NCBI GenBank assembly: GCA_003222035.1
Contig: QHUS01000076.1
Location: 1 to 40,620 of the forward strand
DNA length: 40,620 nt
Direction of reading: 5' to 3'
DNA from: Gemmatimonadota bacterium
GTDB lineage: Bacteria > Gemmatimonadota > Gemmatimonadetes > Gemmatimonadales > GWC2-71-9
A program made the translations under genes and the position numbers. This document shows, one piece after another, positions 16,414-22,885 of this stretch; positions within the stretch are counted from its first letter, which is position 1; every line of letters starts with the position of its first letter. The notes below the pieces were generated by a model that was given only the letters and a program-made list of their open reading frames with translations, was not told the origin of the DNA and ran no database searches.

Positions 16414-16865
16414 GGCTGCGCGGTCACCAGGTCCACTTCATCCTTTCCGTCCAGCTCTTCCACCAGCACGTCCACTCGCTCACCGTGGTTCACTTTGACC
16501 TGCTTCCCGACGACGTCGGGCTGGATCGGCAGCTCGCGCCCGCCGCGATCGACGAGTACGCACAACGAGATTCGCTCGGGCCGTCCGAAGTCCGCGAGCT
16601 CGTCGAGTGCCGCGCGCACCGTGCGTCCGGTGTAGAGCACGTCGTCCACGATCACGACGTGCTTGCCCACGAGGTCGCCCGGAATGCGCGTCTCACCGAT
16701 GACGGGTTTGGGGCCGACCGTTTCGAGGTCGTCGCGGTACAGGGTGATGTCGAGGGCGCCGCGGGGGACGACCGTGCCCTCGTCCTTCTCGATGAGCTTG
16801 GCGATCCGGAGCGCCCGCGACATGGCGCGGGCGTCCAGGATGATCGTGCGGTCGGGCCGGCTCAT
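16410..16865 (-). CDS. pyrR: PyrR-type regulator/uracil phosphoribosyltransferase, internally shortened
   Basis: 151 residues from ATG 16865, against about 180 for PyrR of Bacillus or Thermus. The PRPP motif [13 protein letters not shown] (about residues 70-82), [11 protein letters not shown] and [15 protein letters not shown] are well conserved. About 31 residues that normally lie between the first helix (..MSRAL) and the RIAKLIE helix are absent. In the family that segment includes the GIxTRGxxLA loop contacting pyrophosphate. PyrR normally binds pyr mRNA in response to UMP and has weak UPRTase activity; with the loop gone, catalysis is doubtful. It heads the pyrR-pyrB-pyrC operon. An alternative in-frame start 13 codons upstream would lie across the promoter. 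Confidence 0.88.
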   Translation of the reverse strand: MSRPDRTIILDARAMSRALRIAKLIEKDEGTVVPRGALDITLYRDDLETVGPKPVIGETRIPGDLVGKHVVIVDDVLYTGRTVRAALDELADFGRPERISLCVLVDRGGRELPIQPDVVGKQVKVNHGERVDVLVEELDGKDEVDLVTAQP

Positions 16866-16876
16866 CTCAGGCTTGG

Positions 16877-16904
16877 AAGGTAACCACGGGCCCAAGGGGG
16901 TCAA
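16877..16904 (-). promoter_or_regulatory. promoter for the pyr operon
   Basis: Minus strand: TTGACC (16904-16899), 16-base spacer, TACCTT (16882-16877). The predicted start near 16870 lies only about 5 bases before the pyrR ATG, so the message would be almost leaderless and has no room for an attenuator. Confidence 0.55.
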
Positions 16905-16915
16905 CGGCGTCGGGG

Positions 16916-16944
16916 TTGACGGCCCCCCACGCGTAGCGTCTCTT
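16916..16944 (+). promoter_or_regulatory. candidate promoter for the outer-membrane protein gene
   Basis: TTGACG (16916-16921), 17-base spacer, TCTCTT (16939-16944). The -10 box is poor. Its -35 box forms an inverted repeat (GTCAAC-N9-GTTGAC, 16900-16920) with the -35 box of the pyr promoter on the other strand. Confidence 0.45.
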
Positions 16945-16987
16945 CGAGCGCGCGGGCGGCCGTCCTGTTACCGACCTGGAGAGTGTG

Positions 16988-18316
16988 ATGCGGCATCATC
17001 TGTGGAGTCTCGTTGTCCTGATGCTCGCCGCCGCGCCGCTCGACGCTCAGAGCCTCCGCGACAAGATCGCCGAGCTCTTCATCTTCGCGGCCGGACAGGA
17101 TCCGCTGTTCCTCGGCGGTACCGCGGGCTCCGACTCGGCGACCGCCCTGCACGCCGACCATTTCGTCCCCTCGGCCGTCGCCGACAACGGCACACTCATC
17201 TCGTTCATGGGCACCGCCATCAGCCAGAACGTCTCGAGCCTCCCCGTGAGCGCGACCAGCGGCGGCGCTACGTTCCGGTTCGAGGGCGGCGTGCCGGTTC
17301 CCACCTCGGGGTCCCCCGGCCCGATCTTCGCCGAGCGCGCGCAGACGCTCGGCAAGGGGCGCATCTTCATCGGCGCCAACATCAATCATCTGCACTTCGA
17401 GACCTTGCGAGGCGTGAGCCTCAACGGCGTGCAGATGGTCTTCACGCACCAGAACGTGACGGGAGCGGAGTGCGACAGCATCGTGGGCGCGTCGTGCGCG
17501 CCCTACGGCGTGCCGACCCATGAAAACGACGTGATCGACCTCAATCTGGCGCTCGACATCGACATGACGGTCACGTCGTTCTTCCTGAGCTTTGGGCTCC
17601 TCGACCGCGTGGATATAGGCGTTGTACTGCCGGTCGTGTCGACGTCGCTCACCGGCACGAGCGACGCGCAGATCGTGCCGTTCGGCGGCACCACCGCGCA
17701 GCACTTCTTCGGCGGCACGCCGGCCAATCCCGAGCTTTCGACTTCACGCTTCGTGCAAGGGGCCGCCACCGGCATCGGGGACATCGCCACCCGCGTGAAG
17801 ATCAACTTCAGCCGATCGGAACGGACGAGCTTCTCGGTGCTCGGGGACGCGCGCTTCCCGACGGGCAGCGAAGACGATCTGCTCGGATCGGGCCATTTCT
17901 TACTCCGCGCACTCGGCATCCTGTCGTCTCGGTTTGGAGCTTTCACGCCGCATGCCAACATCGGATACCTGTTCCGCAACAGCGATCAGCAGAACGACGC
18001 GGTGCTCGCCACCGTCGGGTTCGACCACCTGATGGCGCCGTGGGCGACTCTGGCCGTGGATTTCGTCTCGGAGCTCCAGGTCGGTGAGAGCAAGCTCACG
18101 CTGCCGGGTCCGGTGACCTACGAAGAACCGTTCCACCGCACCATCAACGTCACGAACATCCCGAACGAGCGCGACGACCTCATCAACGGCTCGTTCGGCT
18201 TCAAGTTCACCACGCAGTCGGGGATCATCCTGGTGGCCAACACCCTGTGGCCGCTGAATCGCGGAGGCCTCCGGCCCAATGTGATATGGACGGCCGGCCT
18301 CGAGTACAACTTCTAG
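16988..18316 (+). CDS. outer-membrane beta-barrel protein (transporter-like)
   Basis: 442 residues. A signal peptide ending ...APLDAQS is followed by a protein rich in alternating hydrophobic strands, ending in an aromatic residue (GLEYNF) typical of BAM-inserted barrels. Strands such as GRIFIGANINHLHFETL, LNLALDIDMTVTSFFLSFGL and TSFSVLGDARFPTG recall the 'outer membrane phenol/alkane transport-like' barrels of FadL or MetA-pathway type, but the family is uncertain. ATG 16988 was preferred over the GTG one codon earlier because GGAGAG at about 16978-16983 sits at a better distance. It is divergent from pyrR and ends 7 bases from the kinase stop. Confidence 0.75.
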   Translation: MRHHLWSLVVLMLAAAPLDAQSLRDKIAELFIFAAGQDPLFLGGTAGSDSATALHADHFVPSAVADNGTLISFMGTAISQNVSSLPVSATSGGATFRFEGGVPVPTSGSPGPIFAERAQTLGKGRIFIGANINHLHFETLRGVSLNGVQMVFTHQNVTGAECDSIVGASCAPYGVPTHENDVIDLNLALDIDMTVTSFFLSFGLLDRVDIGVVLPVVSTSLTGTSDAQIVPFGGTTAQHFFGGTPANPELSTSRFVQGAATGIGDIATRVKINFSRSERTSFSVLGDARFPTGSEDDLLGSGHFLLRALGILSSRFGAFTPHANIGYLFRNSDQQNDAVLATVGFDHLMAPWATLAVDFVSELQVGESKLTLPGPVTYEEPFHRTINVTNIPNERDDLINGSFGFKFTTQSGIILVANTLWPLNRGGLRPNVIWTAGLEYNF

Positions 18317-18323
18317 AATCGAA

Positions 18324-20225
18324 CTAGCGGATCGTCGTGAGTCGCCAGCCGGCCGAGTCGACGGCGAGACTCGCCCGGAACGTGACCGGACGCCGCTCGA
18401 CGCGTCCCGTGCCGGCGTTGTCGTACTCGTAGACGCCGCTCACAATCGCTTCGGCAGTCACACCCGCGAAGCGCACGGCCGTGACCGTAAGGCCGGCCTT
18501 CAGGTTGCGGACCGATTCGAAGAACCCCGTCCAGCTCTGCTGCTGCGCGGGCGTGAGACCGGGATACGCGCGCCGCACCTGGTCGACGTCGCGTGATTCG
18601 AGGGCGCGCGCGTACTCATCGATGACCCGCTGAATATCCGGCCGTGGATCGACGGGCGCGGGTCGGGGCGCGGCCGCCGGTGGCTCCGCGACACGCTGCG
18701 GTGTGCTGTCGGGCTTCGCCCGCGACCGCGCCTGTCGCTCCGCCTCCGCCCACAGACTCGCAGCGGTGGCGAGCTGGACCATCGCCTCCGATCCCCGGCT
18801 CTGGGCGGCGAGCGCCTCCGCACCCTTGAACACCGTGTCGCCCCTCGCCAGCTCCGCCGGAGTGGCACCCGCCGCGATCGCGCTGGTCATGGCGCCGAGC
18901 GCCCGGTCCCGGAGCGACCGCAGCAGACTGTCCGCGCGCTGCGTCCCGGGAGTGCGCGCCGACTCGGGTGCGGCGCCGGGCGGCGGGCCCGTGGCCACGC
19001 GGTTACGCGGCGGCGGCCGCTGCGCGGGCTTCGCGACCGGTGGGGGGGCGGCAGGCACCGGCGCCGGCGCGGCCGTGTCCACTGACAGGCGCACAGGCAC
19101 GGCGGACGGCCGCCAGGGCGCAAAGCGCCAGAGCGCCACCCCCGCCCCAATTGCGATCAGCGCTGCACCCAGAGCCCACCACAGTCCCGCGGCACGGCGG
19201 CCGGTAACGACCGTGGGCTCGCCCGGGTGACCCCGCACGCGCGATTTCGACAGCACGATCGGACTCGTCGGTGTCTTGAGCTGGTCCAGGTGCGCCCACC
19301 GGCCACCGGCCCGCGCGAGGCTGATCATCTCCGCGCGGACGGGATCGTCGTGGCGCAACGACGGCCGGCCGCACACCGCCCCGACGTCATCCATACTGGG
19401 CCAACGGGCGAGCGGGTCCTTTTCCAGCATCCGCATGACGCCCGCGGCCAGGTTGGGTGGGCAATCGGGTCGCAGCTCGGCCAGGGGGCGGGGGCGCTCG
19501 TTGAAGTGAGCATACATGACCGACATGGTCGAGTCGCCCTTGAACGGCAGCGCTCCGGTCAGCATCTCGTACGCCACCACGCCGAGCGAGTACTGGTCCG
19601 AAGCGCCGGTGAGCTCGCGCGCATCACATTGTTCCGGGCTCATGTAGGTGGGCGTCCCGACCGTCACGCCGGTGACGGTGAGACCCTCCGCCTGCACGAC
19701 CTTCGCGATGCCGAAGTCGGTGACGACGGCCCAGCCATCCTCGTCCAGCATGATGTTGGCGGACTTGATGTCGCGGTGAATGACCCCGTGCCGGTGGGCA
19801 TACCCGAGCGCGTCGGCCACATGCGCCAGGATGGTCTGCACCATCACGATGGGGAGTGGGCCGACGTCATGGATAACCGCATCGAGCGCTCGTCCTGGAA
19901 CGTGTTTCATGACGAAGTACAGGACCTGCTCGTCTTCCTTCACCGCGTAGATGGGAATGATGTGCGGGTGACTGAGCGCGGCGGCGGTCCGTGCCTCGCG
20001 CTTGAATCGCTCGACCATCCCTTCGCCCATGAGCAACAGCGCCGGCGCCAGTACCTTGATCGCCACCTTGCGGTCCAGCGCGAGGTCGTGGGCCAGGTAC
20101 ACGGAGGCCATCCCGCCATGACCCAATTCGGCGAGGATCTCGTACGCGCCGAGCGTCGCCTGACGGAGGGCGTCGAGCTGGGCGTTGTACTGGCCGGGCG
20201 GGGGTTGCGGCGGTACGGGAGTCAT
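18324..20225 (-). CDS. transmembrane Ser/Thr protein kinase with extracytoplasmic NTF2-like domain
   Basis: 633 residues. The N-terminal Hanks-type kinase domain (about 27-285) has the Gly loop LGHGGMASVY, ATP Lys in VAIKVL (57), HRDIKSAN (150-157) and DFG (170-172), with an activation-loop GTPTYMSPEQC; it looks catalytically complete. One membrane helix lies at about 347-367. The external part is Pro/Ala-rich, then helical, and ends in a 100-residue NTF2/SnoaL-like domain (IQRVIDEYARALESRDVDQV ... RASLAVDSAGWRLTTIR). ATG 20225 overlaps the globin stop as ATGA, so the two are co-translated. The layout resembles PknB-like receptor kinases, but PASTA repeats are absent. Confidence 0.92.
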   Translation of the reverse strand: MTPVPPQPPPGQYNAQLDALRQATLGAYEILAELGHGGMASVYLAHDLALDRKVAIKVLAPALLLMGEGMVERFKREARTAAALSHPHIIPIYAVKEDEQVLYFVMKHVPGRALDAVIHDVGPLPIVMVQTILAHVADALGYAHRHGVIHRDIKSANIMLDEDGWAVVTDFGIAKVVQAEGLTVTGVTVGTPTYMSPEQCDARELTGASDQYSLGVVAYEMLTGALPFKGDSTMSVMYAHFNERPRPLAELRPDCPPNLAAGVMRMLEKDPLARWPSMDDVGAVCGRPSLRHDDPVRAEMISLARAGGRWAHLDQLKTPTSPIVLSKSRVRGHPGEPTVVTGRRAAGLWWALGAALIAIGAGVALWRFAPWRPSAVPVRLSVDTAAPAPVPAAPPPVAKPAQRPPPRNRVATGPPPGAAPESARTPGTQRADSLLRSLRDRALGAMTSAIAAGATPAELARGDTVFKGAEALAAQSRGSEAMVQLATAASLWAEAERQARSRAKPDSTPQRVAEPPAAAPRPAPVDPRPDIQRVIDEYARALESRDVDQVRRAYPGLTPAQQQSWTGFFESVRNLKAGLTVTAVRFAGVTAEAIVSGVYEYDNAGTGRVERRPVTFRASLAVDSAGWRLTTIR

Positions 20226-20647
20226 TGCGGCAGCGACTGGTAGCCGGAAATCATGTACCGGACGCCCTTCTCGACCGTTCGGCGCCACGCCTCTTCTACC
20301 TCCATCGTGAACGCCGGATCGAATTGCTTCACCGTGGCGATCAGGCTGTCCACGAACGGTGGATACAACGACGGGGGAATGTTCAAGTCCCGCCGGCTAT
20401 GGCGCTCGGCGACCCGGGCCAGCAGGGTGTGATCGTTCTCGGGCTGCTTGGGGAAGAGCAGCAGCAGGCCCAGCGCGTGGCGTAACAGCTTGTGCTGGCG
20501 TTCGAAATCGGTCTTGGCGAAGCGGGGGGCCGCCTCTGGGCAGGCCGTGAAGAAGTTGCGGTAGAACGCTTCGAAGAACTGCGGCGTCTCACAGCAGCGC
20601 TGATAACTGGCGCTTGCCAGGTCCCGCGCTGCGCTGTCTCGGCTCAC
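20222..20647 (-). CDS. single-domain globin
   Basis: 141 residues from GTG 20647, about 20 bases after a predicted start site. The helix pattern is that of flavohaemoglobin/single-domain globins: FFEAFYRNFFTACPEAAPRF covers helices A-C/CD with conserved F and P. FERQHKLLRHALGLLLLF covers helix E with a Gln near the distal position. LLARVAERHSRRDLNIPPSL has the proximal His (H83) before the F-G turn, then YPPFVDSLIATV. No reductase domain follows. Such globins bind O2 or NO. The gene is coupled by ATGA to the membrane kinase, which suggests a sensor-kinase relation (inference). A frame upstream of 20647 exists but lacks a good ribosome site. Confidence 0.8.
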   Translation of the reverse strand: MSRDSAARDLASASYQRCCETPQFFEAFYRNFFTACPEAAPRFAKTDFERQHKLLRHALGLLLLFPKQPENDHTLLARVAERHSRRDLNIPPSLYPPFVDSLIATVKQFDPAFTMEVEEAWRRTVEKGVRYMISGYQSLPQ

Positions 20648-20673
20648 GACCGGCTCTCGGGGGCGATCCTTAT

Positions 20674-20702
20674 CGAATAACACAGGTGGAGCGGGAGGGC
20701 AA
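20674..20702 (-). promoter_or_regulatory. candidate promoter for globin-kinase operon
   Basis: Minus strand: TTGCCC (20702-20697), 17-base spacer, TATTCG (20679-20674). A start near 20667 gives a leader of about 20 bases before GTG 20647. Both boxes deviate from consensus. Confidence 0.4.
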
Positions 20703-20736
20703 CTCTCGGGAGATCGCCGCTCGCCCCCTGAGCTTC

Positions 20737-21675
20737 CTACCCGAACACCGCGGTCAACGGCGGATCGCCGCGGAGCACCGCCTGCACGTTGGCCACCGCG
20801 ATCGCCGCCATCTGACGGCGTGCCTCGGCGGTAGCGCTCCCGATGTGCGGCAACAGCACCGTGCGCGGCGCGGCCCGGAGGCGGGGATGCACCGTGGGTT
20901 CGTCCGTGTACACGTCCAGGCCTGCCCCGCCCAGCCGTCCCTGCTCGAGCGCCTGCGCCAGCGCCTCCTCCCGGACGAGATCCCCCCGCGCCGTATTGAT
21001 GAGAATGGCGCTCGGCTTCATCTGCCTCAATGTGTCGGCGTTGATGATCCCCTTGGTCTCGGGCACCGACGGCACGTGCAGCGACAGCACGTCGCTCTCC
21101 CGCAAGAGCCGCGACAGCTCCGCGCGGACGGCGCCGGTCGCCCGCTCGAACTCCGGACGCGGGTTGCGCGCCGTGTACAGGATCCGCATCCCGAACGGTA
21201 CGGCCCGGCGTCCCACCGCCTGCCCGATCCGCCCCGCACCGAACAGTCCGAGCGTGCGCCCCCGCAGCTCGATTCCAAGCAGCAGCTCCGGATCCCATCC
21301 GGTCCACGTGCCGCTTTTCACGAGCTCGCACCCCGCCACCACCTGGCGTGCGCAGGCCAGAATCAGCGCCCAGGCGAGGTCGGCGGTCGCGTCGGTGAGG
21401 ACGTCGGGAGTGTTGGTGACCTTGACGCCGCGTATCTCGGCCGCGACCACGTCGACGTTGTCGTGCCCGACCGCGCAGTTGGCGACGATCTTGAGCTTCG
21501 GGAGCCGCTTCAGCTCGGTGCCGCCCACCCAGCGGGACAAGAGCGGCACGATGGCGACGTAGTCACCGGACGGCGTCGGTTGATCCGCTGGCAACCAGGT
21601 GACGTCGAGGCCCGCCAGCTGGTCGGCCTCGAGCAGCCGCTGGAGCTCCGCGGCAATGAGGACGCGGTGGCCCAC
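20737..21675 (-). CDS. D-2-hydroxyacid dehydrogenase (glyoxylate/hydroxypyruvate reductase type)
   Basis: 312 residues. An N-terminal substrate domain has NCAVGHDNVDV in place of the common SVGYDNID. The NAD(P)-binding motif is LFGAGRIGQAVGRRAVPFGM. Catalytic residues appear in NTARGDLVREEAL (Arg), LDVYTDEPTVHP (Glu) and LLPHIGSAT (His). Arg after the second strand (TARNPRPE) hints at NADP preference. Family members reduce glyoxylate or hydroxypyruvate. The GTG at 21675 shares its G with the lipoprotein's TAG stop, so the two genes are coupled. The start matches the family (about 320 residues). No pathway partner is nearby. Confidence 0.9.
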   Translation of the reverse strand: MGHRVLIAAELQRLLEADQLAGLDVTWLPADQPTPSGDYVAIVPLLSRWVGGTELKRLPKLKIVANCAVGHDNVDVVAAEIRGVKVTNTPDVLTDATADLAWALILACARQVVAGCELVKSGTWTGWDPELLLGIELRGRTLGLFGAGRIGQAVGRRAVPFGMRILYTARNPRPEFERATGAVRAELSRLLRESDVLSLHVPSVPETKGIINADTLRQMKPSAILINTARGDLVREEALAQALEQGRLGGAGLDVYTDEPTVHPRLRAAPRTVLLPHIGSATAEARRQMAAIAVANVQAVLRGDPPLTAVFG

Positions 21676-22214
21676 TACCTCTTGGTCTGCGCCAGACGAA
21701 TCGAGTCGTCCACCGCCAGCGCGCGGGTGGGACTCCACTTGTAGTAGAGCTGGAGGCAGGAGCCCGCCTGCATCTTGCGCTGCCGCGTGCAGGTGGCGAT
21801 CTCCTGGCGGCGCTTCGGCGCCTCGTGGTGCCACAATGAGTCCGCCGTCACCGCGGCGCGCGCGTCCGCCCAGCCGTAGAGCACGAGGCAGCGCTCGACG
21901 TCACCGGATGGATCCGTGGCGCAGTCGGCGATCTCCCGCTTGTGTTTCGCGGCGTCGGCGCGCCACGACGAGTCGGCGCGCGACTGCGCGAGCGCGTCCT
22001 GCTGCTGCTGATACGCCGTGGCGGCGGCGAGCGCCGCGGGCTGCTTCCACCGGTACTGCAGCACGAGACATTGCGCCGCCCCCTGCGCGTCCATCGTGAT
22101 GCGGCTGCATTCCCGCACCTCGGCGGCCTTCTTGGCTGGCGACTTGAAGCAGGCGAGAGCAGACAGGGTCACCGCGGCGGCGAGCCAGCCCTTGGTCCAG
22201 CGCGTCCCACGCAT
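21675..22214 (-). CDS. lipoprotein with three Cys-Cys repeats, function unknown
   Basis: 179 residues. A lipobox LSALAC (lipidated C22) follows a short signal sequence. Three repeats of about 45-60 residues follow, each with the pattern E-[IV]-x2-C-x(10-12)-C-L-x-L-x(0-1)-Y-x-W: C36/C49, C98/C109 and C142/C153, each followed by YRW, YGW or YKW. Between them run Ala- and charge-rich helices. The regular pairs suggest disulfide-linked helical hairpins in the periplasm or at the membrane surface. GGAGG lies 6 bases before ATG 22214. The gene begins 28 bases after the tRNA-Ser and is coupled to the dehydrogenase gene. I do not know a named family for it. Confidence 0.8.
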   Translation of the reverse strand: MRGTRWTKGWLAAAVTLSALACFKSPAKKAAEVRECSRITMDAQGAAQCLVLQYRWKQPAALAAATAYQQQQDALAQSRADSSWRADAAKHKREIADCATDPSGDVERCLVLYGWADARAAVTADSLWHHEAPKRRQEIATCTRQRKMQAGSCLQLYYKWSPTRALAVDDSIRLAQTKR

Positions 22215-22242
22215 GCAAGCCTCCAGGTGAAGGCGACGGGCA

Positions 22243-22329
22243 CGGACAGGGTGGGATTCGAACCCACGGTACCCTTGCGGGCACACCGGTTTTCGAGACC
22301 GGCCGTTTCAACCGCTCACGCACCTGTCC
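22243..22329 (-). tRNA. tRNA-Ser (anticodon CGA)
   Basis: Minus strand from GGACAGG (22329) to the pairing CCTGTCC plus G discriminator (22243), 87 bases. The anticodon loop CTCGAAA between CCGGT and ACCGG gives CGA. A long variable arm (CCCGCAAGGG core) and GGTTCGAATCC T-loop are typical of serine tRNA. CCA is not encoded. Confidence 0.96.
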
Positions 22330-22355
22330 TCCAAGACAGTCTCACGTCGCTCGTT

Positions 22356-22425
22356 ACACGTTGCACGATCTCGCAGGCACCGCTCCCATGCTCGTGCAAC
22401 GTGTGACTAGGAGCGTGCAACGTGT
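22356..22425. repeat. 13-bp inverted repeat with an extra direct copy between two tRNA genes
   Basis: ACACGTTGCACGA (22356-22368) is the exact reverse complement of TCGTGCAACGTGT (22392-22404). A further copy, GCGTGCAACGTGT, lies at 22413-22425. As RNA the first two arms could form a 13-pair stem. The same core appears at 4346-4358 and 35870-35880. Confidence 0.9.
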
Positions 22426-22431
22426 TAGGAA

Positions 22432-22518
22432 CGGATAGGGTGGGATTCGAACCCACGAAACGGTTACCCGTTTACACGCTCTCCAGGCGTGTGCCTTCAG
22501 CCGCTCGGCCACCTATCC
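22432..22518 (-). tRNA. tRNA-Ser (anticodon GGA)
   Basis: Minus strand from GGATAGG (22518) to the pairing CCTATCC plus G discriminator (22432), 87 bases. The anticodon loop CTGGAGA between CACGC and GCGTG gives GGA. A long class II variable arm (AACGGGTAACCGTT) and GGTTCGAATCC T-loop are present. CCA is not encoded. The A/T-rich bases 22523-22545 upstream on this strand may hold the promoter of the tRNA pair. Confidence 0.96.
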
Positions 22519-22597
22519 AAACGGCTAGTAAATACATAACGCACGGCGGTTTCGCTACGGGTGCCGCGCCCTCCGAAACCCGGGCGGCGGGAGCGCG

Positions 22598-22603
22598 TAT
22601 ACT
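22598..22603 (+). promoter_or_regulatory. candidate -10 box (TATACT) for the small protein gene
   Basis: TATACT is a near-consensus -10 box in very GC-rich surroundings, with no convincing -35 box 17 bases upstream. A start near 22610 would give a leader of about 36 bases carrying AAGGAGG at 22635-22641. Confidence 0.45.
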
Positions 22604-22645
22604 TCCAGTCTCTCGGCACGATTCTCGAGACTCGAAGGAGGTACC

Positions 22646-22885
22646 ATGAACACCTTGCCGAAGAAACGCGAGCCCAGCGACTCCGAAGTCAACTCGATCC
22701 CCACGTGGCGCGAGCTCGCGGACCGCTTCCGTGACCTGATGAAGGACTTCTTGAAGGAGGGCAAGGAGTTCGAGCGCGAGCTCGAGCCGAAGCTGCTCCC
22801 TGCGCTGAAGCGGTTGCGGCTCGAAATCGAAAAGCTCATCGCGAAGCTCGAGCAGCGGTCCCGCCCGCCGAAGCCGCAAGGCTAG
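22646..22885 (+). CDS. small charged helical protein, function unknown
   Basis: 79 residues. A strong AAGGAGG (22635-22641) precedes the ATG by 4 bases, so this is a real gene. After a polar N-terminus the chain is one long, highly charged amphipathic helix (WRELADRFRDLMKDFLKEGK, EKLIAKLEQR) with a basic proline tail. It has no Cys, no membrane helix and no signal. This resembles small apolipoprotein- or phasin-like helices, or a coiled-coil partner protein, but no family is recognised. It lies between the tRNA pair and the convergent CoA ligase gene; its stop and the ligase's stop overlap within one CTAG. Confidence 0.8.
   Translation: MNTLPKKREPSDSEVNSIPTWRELADRFRDLMKDFLKEGKEFERELEPKLLPALKRLRLEIEKLIAKLEQRSRPPKPQG

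Noticed and set aside
16866..16987. Riboswitch or PyrR attenuator upstream of pyrR or the outer-membrane protein gene
   Set aside because: The spacer is taken up by two divergent promoters and shows no terminator/anti-terminator hairpin pair.
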